Positions 48,426-60,111 are shown, numbered from the stretch's first letter. The stretch: 64,000 nucleotides of DNA from Cepaea nemoralis (GCA_014155875.1 JACEFZ010018169.1:40001-104000), one strand, 5' to 3'. Notes: generated from the letters alone by a model not told the origin. A program made the numbers and translations.

Positions 48426-49300
48426 TAGTGTCATGTAAATGAACGTTATTTCATGTTAATGTGTGTACAATGCCACATTCTTTGTGTAGTGTCATGTAAA
48501 TGGAAATTATTTCATGTTAATGTGTGTACAATGCCATTTTCTCTGTGTACAGCATCATATAAATGAAAGTTAGTTTATGTTCATGTGTGTACACTACCAC
48601 ATTCTCTGTGTAGTGTCATGTAAATGGAAGTTATTTCATGTTAATTTGTGTACAATATCATGTTCTCTGTGTAGTGTTACGTAAATGGAAGTTATTTCAT
48701 GTTAATTTGTGTACAATACCATGGTCTCTGTGTAGTGTCATATAAATGGAAGTTATTTCATGTTATTTTGTGTGCATGTGCCATGTTCTCTGTGTACAGC
48801 ATCATAAAAATTAAAGTTATTTTCATTTCTTTGTGTACAGTGTACATGTCATGTACATCAAAGTTATTTTATGTTCTCTGTACAGCATCATGTAAATGGT
48901 AGCTATTGCATGTCCTCTGGGACGCAGAGGTGTTTCCAAGGCAACAGGGCCGGGTTATATACTGGCCAAGACCTAGTGACGCGTCCTCATTGAGTGTCCT
49001 GGGCAACAGGTCCCTTGGGGTCCTTGGCTAAAGTCAGTAGGAACCACCAGTCTGCACACCAATAAGCCAGACATGGGACAACGGATACTCACGCAAACCT
49101 CAGGTCCTATATGACATCACACTGATGTTGGACAACAGGATGCCTTCATCCGACATACAGGACTTCGCGTTGGAGCTCAAGCCAACGAACGCAAGCAAGC
49201 ATGTCCTCTGTGTACAGCATCATTTAAATGGATGTTGTCTATGCACCCGGTGTCAAACACCATATAAATGGAAATTTGTATGCAGGAAGCCAAAGAAGAA
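48421..49300 (+). repeat. 61-bp tandem array, split by SINE-VII
   Basis: The phrase tcatgtaaatggaagttatt begins at about 48431, 48492, 48555, 48616, 48677, 48738 and 48802, each unit also having ttctctgtgtagtg. The array is interrupted at 48920-49198 and resumes for one or two decayed units to about 49275. Confidence 0.88.
48920..49198 (+). mobile_element. SINE-VII, internally deleted, 12-bp target duplication
   Basis: Flanked by gcatgtcctctg at 48908-48919 and 49199-49210. Starts ggacgcagaggtgtttccaa and ends caacgaacgcaagcaa, a (GCAA)n tail. Compared with the 347-bp copy at 56321-56667 it lacks two internal stretches. Confidence 0.92.
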
Positions 49301-49500
49301 TAATAAACCAACACAGAACTGGTGTCAGGCGCTGCTGCATGATGCGGGATTTACTGAGGATGGGATCTGATCACTTATGGACTGAATGGTTCCATGAACA
49401 ATGAGGATGATCTGTCGACTGACTAACTAACTATAACTGACCAACTAACTAACTATAACTAACTAACTAACTATAAATAACTAACAAACCAACTAACACT
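49285..49500 (+). mobile_element. LINE-A 3' fragment
   Basis: aataaaccaacacagaactg, ggatctgatcacttatggac and gatgatctgtcgactgacta match 7865-7985, followed by a long irregular (TAAC)n tail. Confidence 0.9.
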
Positions 49501-49945
49501 AACTAATAAATGGAAATGTTAAATGTTCTCTGTGTCATCATGTGAACTCAAGTTATTTCATGCTCACTGTCTGAAGCATCTTCACTCTCAGTCAGTTTAA
49601 AACTAAAGATTTATTGCCTGGTGGTTGGTTTGTTGGCTGGTAAACACTGGAAGACCAGCTGGTAGCTCTTAAGATCAAGATGTTGATGCACAGATTACCT
49701 GAGCCATGAGAAGGTCTTGCATCTTCGAAGTGAGGCTGAGAGTTATGTCCCTTCTAACCTGATACCAAGATACCACCTCCACATAAATTATATTGCTCAG
49801 CTCTCCTTCCCTTCTCCAAGGGTTGGAACCACCGGGTTTTGCTGTATGAGCTTCACATCTATAGAGAGACGTGGTATTTTACTGCCTGAGTGGGTTGAAG
49901 TACCGGAAGACAGGACGGACTGGCACAATTAATAGTAACACTGGG
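49501..49945. other. Spacer, possibly 5' LINE-B-like code
   Basis: Short frames only; it runs into the RNase H remnant that follows. Confidence 0.3.
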
Positions 49946-49949
49946 TGGT

Positions 49950-50660
49950 GAGTGCAGAGAATGGGCAGTGGGCCGCACAGAGTTTGAGGTGCAACAACTG
50001 ATCCAGAGTAATACACATCAAGGTGACATAGTGATCTATACTGATGGGTCAGTGGTGAGAAACAGATGGAGTGGTTGGGGTTTTATTGCGAAGGCTAATG
50101 GACGATTATTGATAAAAGGAGAGCATATGAGGCTATGTCCTCCAGCATGAAAATGGATGTGGAATATGTTACAGCAGCATTCCATTGGTTAAAGGAGACC
50201 ACTGCAACACATTGTCCTCATCATGGACTAAAGGAGTATACTTAGTGCAGTGGAGAAAGGAATGTTTCACCTCGCTTCAGAGGTCACAGATTGTAAGAAT
50301 TGTATGGATTTTTTGCCCTGGCCATGCGGGAGTGCGGGGGAATGAACAGGTTGATAGGCTGACAGGGAATGCACCTCTTAGTGGTAGATTACCTATGGAC
50401 AAGGGAGGGGTGGTCGTGCGCCTGTAGGACCAAGTGGAGAAGGCGGGGGAACAGATTGAGAACCCGTATGTGGAAAGGATGAGATTGCAGGGGTTCTGGT
50501 AGAATCTTAAAACTGAGAGGGTAGACCAGAACTTTAAATCAGATAGCGGTGGGAACGATTAGTAGTGTGACTCTTCACTGGCTGTTAAACGAGGGGACAG
50601 AGCGCATATGAGAATGTCCTGAATGCAGTGATGTCGGTTCTTAGCTCAACTCAACTTGAC
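49950..50660 (+). mobile_element. LINE-B-like RNase H remnant
   Basis: Frames read GDIVIYTDGSVVRNRWSGWG, then FCPGHAGVRGNEQVDRLTGN, then a decayed ECPECSDVGS end. The first D and GHAG-x-GNE-x-x-D-x-L motifs survive; frameshifts lie near 50130 and 50427. Confidence 0.85.
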
Positions 50661-50849
50661 TCCGTCTGAATACTTCTAGAAGTAGTGATATTAATATTCC
50701 TAATGTATGCAACTGACCAGCATGCAACAGGAGCAATCAGCATCCACACCCTATGACTTCTGCTAGGATAAACTGAGCACTCACGGCTTGTGCCAAGTGC
50801 AATGATGTTGACTCTTTATCATAAAAGATATTTTCATAATATCTACAAA

Positions 50850-51660
50850 GGGTGATCACGGGACACGCAAAATATAAGATCTAAAATCACACGGAGAAAA
50901 GAATTAGTAATAAACAACATGGGCAGGATATGAAGGGAACTGCACAAGACAGCAAAATATATGAGGGTAAGTTAATAAGTAAGCCACAAATGGCTGAAGA
51001 AAAATAACTAAATATGATAGCAACTCGAAACCAGTTTATTTTTATATATACATTGTCCCTTTATTTCTCAACATAATTTCCACCAACATTGATGCACTTA
51101 TCCCATCGTTTTATCAGTCCTCCCAAACCGGCTGCATAGAAAAGCGTGTTCTGTTTTCATTTACCTGCCATCCCACAGAACTGTGTGACTTACTTATTGA
51201 CTCTCCCTCGTATCTTTTTCTACCCAGCTATGCACCGCTGAATGGTACAAACATTTGTCAGCATAAACACTGAAAACCCACATTGACGGGAGACATTTTG
51301 CGAATGACGCTGAAGTCGAATGTGAAGTGAAAACGTGGTTTAGACAACATAGCATGTAGTTCTATGCAGCCGGTTTGGGAGGACTAATAAAACGATGGGA
51401 TAAGCGCATCAATGTTGGTGGAATTATATTTAGAAATAAAGGGACAATGTATATATAATAATAAACTGGTTTACAAGTTGTTATCATATTTAGTTATTTT
51501 TCTACAGCCATTTGTGGCTTCCTTATTGACATACCCTCGTAGAACAGCTTGGCATGAGTTGGTTGAGGTAGGGAACTGCACAAGATATAACAGCTTGGCA
51601 TGAGCTGGTTGAAGTCCTGTGCTCCAATGTTAGATGTGAGGCAGAAGAAGAATAATCACA
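50850..51660 (+). mobile_element. LINE-H 3' end hosting a mariner composite
   Basis: ggaactgcacaagac before the mariner copy, and gggaactgcacaagatataa with two acagcttggcatgagYtggt phrases after it, look like one LINE 3' end (WHELVEV) partly duplicated. Ends with gaggcagaagaagaat. Confidence 0.5.
50962..51538. mobile_element. Composite mariner element, copy 3
   Basis: Bounded by TA (50960-50961, 51539-51540). 577 bp. Left terminus tgagggtaagttaataagta; right in reverse cgagggtatgtcaataagga. An internal terminus, cttattgactctccctcgta, ends at about 51212. The right part encodes GRHFANDAEVECEVKTWFRQ and GLIKRWDKRINVGG of mariner transposase; no catalytic D residues are included. Confidence 0.9.
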
Positions 51661-52498
51661 AACAGTCCTTTCTTCACATCAGTACCGTACACTTGTGTTT
51701 TAACTCCATGTCTTACACTGCAATTGTACAGTCTCAAGTACAAAATGAGCCGGTCTTTCCAAACTTGTTGCTTTTTGCATCAGTTTTACTTCCTATAACG
51801 AAATCTGCAATATGAATTAATTGCTATTTAATAACAGAAAAACCTTATCAACAGAACATAACAATAAGGATACAATCAGTACGTTCAGTTCCCTCACCTG
51901 ACACAGTTTTTACTGTTTTATGGTTTTGAGATTACTGTTTGGTGAGTTTCTGTTGGCTCACTATAACACCCAAGCGCTATAAATTGCCTAGCAATAAACT
52001 ACACTTGTTGCTTGTAATTCTTTCTTCTTCTACATTTTACCCCTCATTGGAGTATTGGCCTTTTGCTACCTCACCCCAAGCCTTCCTGTATTTTGCTACC
52101 TGCTGCATGTTGTCCCCGTATTATCCACATGTCTTTAATACACTTCTCTGTCTGTTTTTATGTCTCCCTCTTGTGTTTGCCGTTTGGGTCTTCCAGACAA
52201 TGGATTTTATAGTTATACTATTATCATCTTATCTCGGTGTGTGTCCTATCCAGTACTAACATCTGTTCCTCACATCTTGATCCATTGATCTTTGTTTAGT
52301 TCCACGAACTTCACATAGTTGATTTTGTCTCACTATTTTAGTTCTTCTATTCTGCATAGACACCAATTAATTAACATTTGTTGTGATTGTCTAGCATTAA
52401 AATATGTACTTTTCAGATTCCATGAAAACTTTAAAAAAAAAAAAAATAACACATGACTGCTGCATTATCATTTAGAAACAAAAATACTGCAGGCTAGT
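51661..52498. other. Spacer, nothing firmly recognised
   Basis: Pyrimidine-rich, no frames with known domains. Confidence 0.4.
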
Positions 52499-52756
52499 AG
52501 ATCTCCCAGCCCACTAAATGTACAGATCATAGTCTACCTCTGAAGCTAGATCTCCCAGCCCACTAAATGTGCAGATCATAGTCTACCTCTGAAGCTAGAT
52601 CTCACAGCCCACTAAATGTGCAGATCATAGTCTACCTCTGAAGCTAGATCTCCCAGCCCACTAAATGTGCAGATCATAGTCTACCTCTGAAGCTAGATCT
52701 CCCAGACCACTAAATGTGCAGATCATAATCTACCTCTGAAGCTAGATCTCCCAGCC
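52499..52756 (+). repeat. 49-bp tandem array, left part
   Basis: agatctcccagcccactaaa starts at 52499, 52548, 52597, 52646, 52695 and 52744, exactly 49 bp apart. The sixth unit is cut by the solo LTR and continues at 54183. The unit is a piece of LINE reverse-transcriptase code (PTKCADHSLPLK) that leads into the LINE fragment after 54183. Confidence 0.95.
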
Positions 52757-54182
52757 TGTCACGGAAAAAACTGCAGTTTAGTGATTCCTTGATAACTTAC
52801 ATATTAAAATGCACTGAAGGAGGATGGTTAACAATCGTGTACTTCATTCTGAGATGAGGACGAATAAAAGATCATTGACCGACAAATATGAAAATAGGAT
52901 CCAGGTGTTCGCCAAGTTCATTGCTTGACGATCTGACCGGACACGGGAAACGGTACGATCGCGCTGGGGGAAACTTCGACACCGGACAAACACAGCGGGA
53001 GACGGTGATCAGAGAATAGATTTCTTTGAAGTGCGACCAGCGATGAACGGAAGACCAGCGTAACAGCGGAGAGAAACGAGCAACTAACCAATACGTGATT
53101 TCACCGCTTTTTACGGCAAATTTGATTGTAGATCAAACAATCAGCGTAGGATTGGACACTTGTTATAAATAGTAGCAACTGAGGTTTCTAGTTAGTGTGT
53201 GTTCCAAACTGGGCTGAATGATATATGCCTCCTGAGTGGGGAAAGAAATACACGTCCCTAAGGGTCGAAAGAATATGGGATATTAGTGTGTTATTCGCTA
53301 GTGTATTTCGATTCCAGGAGGATAAGTGAATATATAAGGTTCAAATCCCCCTATTGAAATCAGAGAAGAGATGAAGGTTACTGCACTTGAGCAAATAAAG
53401 TACCTACTTAGAACCAACAAGAACATAGACATGGTTTAATATGAAGAAGTGATAACTTAACGTCAAATACAGAACACTGTATGCTCAAACGAATATACAA
53501 CTAAAACCCTTAAAAGGAAAAGACGTTAACCTGTGGCAAGCAGGGATACTTAAAACTGCATGCAATTGCACTGTGCCGAAACATTAAACTTATTAACAAT
53601 AGACATGGTGTAGAACATTCATAGTAACTCTAGACAATGTTGGATAGTGGCGGTGTGTATTCAGAGGTGGATTATAATACCTTCCAAAACGGGAAATATA
53701 TGAACTTCAGTGACTTACCAAATCGGATTATTTTCTGGTGATAAGACATTGAACAGTTGTTTTCTTCAAGAATTGGATTAAGTCCAGACTCAAGCAGGAG
53801 GAGATCATTCAGGGTGAGATCACTCCATTTCTGTGTGTGCTGTCCTGTGTTTTGGCCGACAGAAAAGGCGAGAAGAACTACGGCACATACGAAGTCAACC
53901 GTCCTATCTTGCATTCACACTAGCAGACAATACCAACTACATATACACAGTCCATACATACACCAGACATAGTTTTTATTAATAAATCTTTTATTTATCG
54001 TTGAAAGGAACTGTTGTCGGAGTATGTGTTGAGGGAATAACCGAGAGAGTGAAAGAAATAGATATATGGAAGGGAAGACAGAAGGGAGGAGTGTAGACAG
54101 AAGTCAGTCAATAATCCCAACAGATAATAAGTTTGAAGATGTGCTTGTTGATTCCACATTCCTCCCGGGAAAACAAGTGACA
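52757..54182. mobile_element. Solo LTR, 1426 bp, 5-bp target duplication
   Basis: Starts tgtcac and ends gtgaca (TG...CA with inverted ends). Flanked by cagcc at 52752-52756 and 54183-54187; removing it restores the 49-bp unit exactly. Contains a TATA box (tataaata, 53164-53171) and AATAAA (53981-53986) in the order expected of U3-R. No internal coding region, so it is a recombined solo LTR, most likely Gypsy or BEL type. Confidence 0.9.
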
Positions 54183-54720
54183 CAGCCCACTAAATGTGCA
54201 GATCATAGTCTACCTCTGAAGCAAGTTAAAGCATGTACATATCTAGGAAGTATCATCACTGAGGGTGGCAGAATAGTGCCCGTATATATCTACTGACACC
54301 TATACTGAAACATCCAAATATGCCTATGTAAGGAAAACCACAGATAATAAACAGCATATTCATACCAACCCTATGTTGTCAATGTCAGACTTGGACAATA
54401 TTTAAATCACACTTGCACATAATCAACACCTGCGAGATGAAACGCTTGAGAGGAGCAGTCAGTTCAACCATCCGAGGCCGAGTAAAAATTATGTTATCGG
54501 ACAGAAAAGAGGGATCAACACCTAATGCCACATATATTAAAAGGCAGAATATCAAATGGTTCAGTCATTTTGTTAGAATGCAACACCTTTGTTTACCAGC
54601 TTTCGCGCCACACCAGGAAGATTTGATACGAGAGCAAGAGGACGCCCGAGCAGAAAATGGATTGACAAAACCATAGAAATTGTATAATCACATGGAATGA
54701 CACTATCCTGTGCCATCCAC
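54183..54720 (+). mobile_element. LINE-I reverse-transcriptase C-terminal fragment
   Basis: Reads QPTKCADHSLPLKQVKACTY, LGSIITEGGR, then INTCEMKRLRGAVSSTIRGR and IKRQNIKWFSHFVRM. These are the YLGS and EMK-LR blocks of RTE-like LINEs, in broken frames. Confidence 0.85.
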
Positions 54721-54929
54721 CGGGCGCTAGGACGTCAATTATCCCTCCCCACGACGCTTGGCAGAAAAAGTGTAAGATGATCATGATGTCTCCACCGTAT
54801 AAGCCCCCAAAGGCCTCAATTTCCTATCACGCAGGGTACTTACAGCCGACGCTGTGGCTTAGGTGCAGTAAGTAATGAAATGATGAAGAAACAAAAGGCA
54901 GATTTAATATGTTTTAAGAAGAAAGTACT

Positions 54930-55260
54930 CGTGTACGGTGATGTGTGTTAGCGGGACGTGCTTGATACAGGCACCGTAGACTAGGAGCAAGTCGCTGCTG
55001 ATGGCTTTGCATGGAGGAAGAAGATCAGGAATTGAATAAAGGCAAAGGAGAAAATGATTACAGATAGGTCACACACAGCGTGAGAGACGTCAGATGGTGC
55101 GTGATGATGGAAATGACCACGTGTTCGCATGCATCCATTGTAAACGAACATTTACTGCGCGAATTGGTCTGATCAGTCACACTGGCTACCGCCATGGGTT
55201 GTAGTTGTAATGCCTATTTAATTTAAGCAGTGTAACAATCTATCGTCTGTCACGCCGATG
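54930..55260 (+). mobile_element. LINE-C 3' fragment
   Basis: gatacaggcaccgtagacta to the finger code HVFACIHCKRTFTARIGLIS; ends gggttgtagttgtaat and caatctatcgtctgtcacg. Gives the unoccupied reference for the mariner insertion at 44001. Confidence 0.85.
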
Positions 55261-55276
55261 GGGGGGGGGGGGGGGG
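55259..55276 (+). repeat. (G)n run of about 17
   Basis: Mononucleotide run directly after the LINE-C 3' end. Confidence 0.95.
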
Positions 55277-55339
55277 CTGCCAGTGTTCAGAATATAATGG
55301 ACACCGACGAAAACCGCTGAGAGCTGCAGAAGTTACAAG

Positions 55340-55480
55340 GTCATTCATCACAATCATTATCTCAGAAGTCGGAGTGGGTTCGCCTAAAGGCAAGGAGCAC
55401 TAGTAATAGGCAATGCTAATCCACATGCAAAAATCAGTTTGTTCTAGAAATAGTAACGCGCGTGAACTACGTTTGGGTTC
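55340..55480 (+). mobile_element. SINE-II 3' part
   Basis: ctcagaagtcggagtgggtt and aatgctaatccacatgcaaa match the SINE-II copy at 34680-34760. Confidence 0.75.
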
Positions 55481-55514
55481 AAAGCATGCGAACGCCAAAA
55501 AAAAAAGAAACAGA

Positions 55515-55735
55515 AATCATAACTATAAGGAAAATACAACTGAAATTTATTGTGCGTATCAAGAGAAGAGTTAATACACAGACATTAGCCTTATGTGGGG
55601 AAATACAAAGCAAGAGAGGCAGCGGAAGACAGATACAGGTGTATGTGGACAGCTTCAAGAGGTGGACAATAAATAATAAACAACTTACGCAAAATATAAA
55701 TGACAGAAAGAGCTAGAGAGTGATCACCGATGCCT
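55515..55735 (+). mobile_element. LINE fragment (RT C-terminus)
   Basis: Reads KFIVRIKRRVNTQTLALCGE, then GSGRQIQVYVDSFKRWTINN, matching the RGRQR-x-x-YLD pattern of RTE-like C-termini. Confidence 0.65.
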
Positions 55736-55869
55736 GTTCCAATCCAGGTATAAGAATTCCCAGCTACAATATCGAAATAAACTAATATCGAAACAACAAA
55801 TTTTAGATCACGTGGACTTAAGAAGAGTGATGACAAGAAATATAAATGAAATAGAGAACTCAAGACGAG

Positions 55870-56090
55870 ATGGTTTTGATGATTGATCCAGTCACGCATG
55901 GAGCTGTCAATACTTCGCCGTTTGCATTCTTCTCTGTCCACGATATTCTCTACATTATTCTCAAAACCCACATCTCCGTTGCCTCTTGTTTCCCAATAAT
56001 TGTAATAATCATTGTCCAGCATTCGCATCCTTGGAGAAGAGTAGGCTCTTCACACACAGCTGTTCAGTCAGCGGATTCTTGTGCTTGCTC
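55870..56090 (-). mobile_element. LINE-E fragment, antisense
   Basis: The reverse complement reads CECWTM, EATEMWVLR and RISWTEKNANGEVL in broken frames, matching CETWTM...AAEMWFLRKMQRISW of the 62800 copy. Confidence 0.7.
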
Positions 56091-56109
56091 GAGATGTTTA
56101 TATTGGTCA

Positions 56110-56700
56110 CTAAGTTTCTAAACGTTGGCTCTGTGGCGAAGGGGTTTCGGACGAAATTCGTAATCCCGCTTACCGAGTTCTAATCACAGCTGCGGGTAAC
56201 TTGGCAGCAAACTGCCTTGCGTTGGTTTTATGTAATGGTATTAATGCTGGTCGTTCAGAAAGCAATGTTTCATTCAGTAACTTGCAAAGAAATCATAAAC
56301 AGCCAAAAAATTATGGGGTTTGCTTGCTTGCTTGCTTGCGTTCGCTGACTGTGAATTCCAGCGTGAAGTCCTGATCACACTACTATGTCGGATGAAGACA
56401 TCCTGTTGTCCAACATCAGTGTGATGTCATACTGGACTGAGGTTTGCTTGACTATCCGTTGTCTCATGTCTGGCTTATTGGTGTGCAGACTGGTGGCTCC
56501 TCGCCGTGCAGGCAGATACTCTCCGACTTTGGAAGAATCAGCGATCCTACTACGTTAGCCAGGACCCCGAAGGGACCTGTTGGCCAGGACGCACGACTAG
56601 GACGTGTTAGTAGGTCTTGGCCAGTATAGAACCTGACCCTGGTGCCTTGGAAACACCTCTGCGTCCCAATTATGGGGTTGACTTTTAACTTCTAAATGGG
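56110..56700 (+). mobile_element. SINE-I, split by SINE-VII
   Basis: gctctgtggcgaaggggttt, ggtcgttcagaaagcaatgt and aatcataaacagccaaaaaa run up to 56320; ggggttgacttttaac resumes at 56671. Confidence 0.85.
56321..56667 (-). mobile_element. SINE-VII, full copy, antisense, 12-bp target duplication
   Basis: Flanked by aattatggggtt at 56309-56320 and 56668-56679. In reverse it runs from gggacgcagaggtgtttcca to gcgaacgcaagcaagcaagc. No clear tRNA boxes, so it may be derived from another RNA or from a LINE 3' end. Confidence 0.92.
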
Positions 56701-56789
56701 CGCGTTATTGCAGCTACTCTACGCAGAGCGTGAACTCTGTAGCCCCAGTGATTACCAGGGTCACCGAAACAACTGCACTCGCTAAACTC

Positions 56790-57015
56790 GAAACCATCTC
56801 CGCGGCGAAGGTGTTACGGACGCGATTCGTAATCCCGTATACCCGGGTTCGAAACACAGCGATGCTGGGGTTTTTTCGAAAAAGGTATAGGTGCTGGTCG
56901 TTCAGAAAGTAATGGCAAACTACTGAAAGTAAAACTTTCCCAGGAATCACGAACAGCCAAAATGCTGGGGTTGACTGCTACACCCTGTGAAGGACATGCA
57001 ACTAAAAAAAAAAAA
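56790..57015 (+). mobile_element. SINE-I copy
   Basis: ctccgcggcgaaggtgttac, box B gggttcgaaac (56841), then ggtcgttcagaaagtaatgg and a final A-run. Confidence 0.9.
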
Positions 57016-57419
57016 TCCTCGAAAACGAACCCACGATCATCTGAGCACTAGCCAGACTTCTTAACCACTTCGCAGTGGATATATTGAAAACACTTCCAAA
57101 TTGTTTCCAAATATTAGGAACTTCAAGTGCACTGGTTCAAGCAGCAAATCCTTTGCAAGACGTTGTTCTCATTACGGTGCGCCGAAAAGCCTTTCTGTCT
57201 CTAGCCATTTCTCCCGCCTTATGCATTCAATTGTACTTGGTCACAATTTACGAGGTACTGTGACCGTTTTCGGACTCGCTGTTTTGTTCGTGTTTGGTCA
57301 AGTCCAGCAAAATGAGGCAACTATTTGATCAAACTTGGCGCGGTTCCGCTGTCTAGCCCTGCCCTTCAGTCTATAGTCACAAAATGTCATCTAGTGGGAA
57401 GATAATAATATGGTCTGTT

Positions 57420-57870
57420 TCTGTCAAATATGGCTGTGTGTGCATCCGTCCTAAGAAAGCGAATGCTGATGAGTCTGCTGTGCTGTATGATAATGCATTT
57501 TGGAATGTGGACAACTTAAGAAAAGCTTGGAAGAAACAAAATTGCGGTGTCTGAGACGAATGTTCACGATACATTGGACTGCTAGAATCGCTCACGAGTG
57601 GCTGGATAAAGCTAGTGACAAGTAGAACATATACAACTATAAGAACAAGACACATAATGTTCTTTGGTGACGTAAATGAGGAGAGACGCTTAGAAAAACA
57701 CAGCGACCACCGGCAAGATCCGCGGTAGAGGAATCAGACGAAAGCATAGGAATGATGCGGGATGATTTAACACAGCGGCATGGAGTCATATCATCAACAG
57801 AATTAACCCAGAACACTAGGGGCTTGATAGGTGGAGATACACAAACGTCCCCGCCATTTGAAAGGACACG
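57420..57870 (+). mobile_element. LINE-G 3' fragment, sense
   Basis: Broken frames include KLRCLRRMFTIHWTARIAHE and gtcatatcatcaacagaatt; related to 26680-26995. Confidence 0.65.
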
Positions 57871-57989
57871 AGATGAGAATGAAGAGGCAGTCTCAGACAG
57901 CACGGTCTGATATTCCTTTCCCCAGGATCTTTTCTCCTCAGTTTGTTGAAGTAGTCTTCTTCACCAATGTTAAGATAATTATTTTCAGC

Positions 57990-58146
57990 CAGTGGCGGAC
58001 TGGGTCTAAAAGTATTGTTTGCAAGAAGACACAGTTACTAAAAGGACATTCATATTTTAACATACTGTTTAATGGTTACTAGGCCCACTTCATCAGGGGC
58101 CCACTTGCCATCAGGTAAATGCGACACCTTGGTCAGTCCGCCACAG
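57990..58146. mobile_element. 157-bp hAT-type MITE
   Basis: Ends cagtggcggactgg and, in reverse, ctgtggcggactga. Flanks ttttcagc and ctttcagc form an 8-bp duplication with one change. No coding capacity. Confidence 0.85.
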
Positions 58147-58244
58147 CTTTCAGCGCATGTCCAGGCATCATGGTCTGAAGCTTTTTTTCTCCCACTTCCT
58201 CGTGGACGCCAATTTGCCGATTACTATTTGCCAGCTATCCATTG

Positions 58245-58724
58245 AGAATGTCGTTTAGAATACTCCCATTTGGGATGAAGTGTACATGGTCAGGGAGCCA
58301 AAGTAGTGCAATGACGAGCAGGCTGTTCGAATCCCCTTGTACTGGAGGTCACGGGTGGCAAGCATCTTTTCTCTGGGGCATGCCGGTGTGCTGGGGAATG
58401 AACAGGCGGACAGATTGGCTGGCTCTGCAAAACTTGGTGGAGTATTGATGCATGACAAGGCAGACGTGGTTGCGGCCTTGTGGGAGCACGCTTACACCTC
58501 GAAGGAGCAAATGGATCATCATGGTATGTCAAGAATGAGGCAGCGAGGAGTCACGAGGGGATCTGGCCGACGCTCGGCGCTCAGAGGAAAGGCAAGACGG
58601 ACATATAATCAGATTGCTGCTGGTACTATTGGTGTTGGAACTCTTCGCTGGCTGCTGAGGATGGGGACGGAGCGCCTATGGGAATGCCCCGAATGCTGTG
58701 ATGTCGGTTCCTAGATCAATCAAT

Positions 58725-58757
<33 letters not shown>

Positions 58758-58765
58758 CCCCTGTA
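58245..58765 (+). mobile_element. LINE-B 3' part
   Basis: A 125-codon frame (58337-58714) reads FSLGHAGVLGNEQADRLAGS, then ALWEHAYTSKEQMDHHGMSR and ends RLWECPECCDVGS, with an (ATCA)n tail. Upstream RNase H blocks are frame-broken. Confidence 0.9.
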
Positions 58766-59520
58766 GGCGGGAGTTTTTCCCATTACCCTGGACTCTCCAG
58801 TCTACCAAACCTATAATTTAGCATCAAGAAATTTCCCCGAAAGTAAAGGTGGCCGGTCGATGTGATGCTAAACACATCGCCCTTCGAGTCCCGATAGGTC
58901 TTACATTTTGGGGCTGGCACCATACACCAAATAAGCTTCATAACATGAAAAGGGTCCTTTATTTACTACTTTAAATGTGAAGGTCAGACAATGAACTTGG
59001 CAGACATACTGAATTTAGACACTATAGAAACATTTATTAGCAATGAAGCTTATTCTGTCTACAATTCCTAAGACAGTCCTTTTGGACACAAATGGGCAGA
59101 TAACACAGTGTCAAAGACGATAAAACAACAACAGTCTGGCCCGGTTCACATGGAAGAATAAATGAATGAATAAATGAGACAGCGTTAAGATTATCGCAGT
59201 AGGTAGACACACACAGATGCATATTACAACGTAACAGCGTGTGATCGACTTTATGTCAAGAAGAGCGATACAATTAGCCCACGAGCAGGCATTGCCAGGG
59301 AGCTACAGCGAAATCGAAATTAATCTAAACTGGGATATTTGTTTTCAAGACACCGGAAATGTATGTCTTTTCACAACATTAAAGGAATGGAGTGTTGTTC
59401 TATTTTGTGAGCATAACACGTGTGTCTGGTTCTTTTGAGGGAGAGCATGAGTTTGTTTTCTCCCAGGATGCTGCCGCCAGCTGTGTCAGGAAAGCAATGA
59501 TATAACCAAACACTCTAAAA
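58766..59520. other. Spacer, possible SINE head at 58850
   Basis: gatgtgatgctaaacacatc and cccttcgagtccc look tRNA-like in antisense or sense but incomplete. No gene. Confidence 0.35.
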
Positions 59521-59923
59521 CAGTAGTTCCCAAGCGTTTCAAGCAGAAGGCCATGTCTACTATTTTCGGTGGTTAAGGGAGCCACAACGTTATAAAATTA
59601 TAAAAGTCATGCAATATCATTCTTACCTTTCTTAACTTTCGTCAACAAAATTCTAAAACTTTAAAGGCAGTCAGTGTGAGTACTACACTGCGGTCATTTG
59701 TTGGTTTAAAATTAAAAGTTCATTTAACAATAAATGTTTAACCAGTTTCGAAAATCACTATTAATGTAATTAATTTACAATTGTAACTGCTCTTCATAAC
59801 CAGTCACTTAAGTTCAGATGCCAATTTATTAATGTCAGGGCACAAATCTGTCGTGCTCCAAAGTCATAAGCGTAGCTAGGTTGCTGTCGGTGAGTCTGGA
59901 ACGTTGCTTGTTTTTTATAACGG

Positions 59924-60111
59924 TCATTGAGGAAAATGACTACTCGCATCTGTAAGTCGAACCAAAACGACAAATGTATCTCTGGGCGAATGAACGCAAG
60001 TGTTCAAATTGTTCGACAGGCAATAGTCGCCAGAATGAAATCATATGATCAGCTGAAGGTTAAGCAGGCAGATCCAGAAATGTACATCTCAGTGCAAAAC
60101 TAGCATTTTAA
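59924..60111 (+). repeat. 188-bp direct repeat, copy 1
   Basis: Identical by eye to 60775-60962, 851 bp away, within the hAT element. It encodes ARMKSYDQLKVKQADPEMYI in one frame, so it is probably a duplicated piece of former coding sequence. Confidence 0.95.

Noticed and set aside
59241..59438. Small open frame of 65 codons
   Set aside because: No domain, no neighbouring splice or promoter signal, and length expected by chance.
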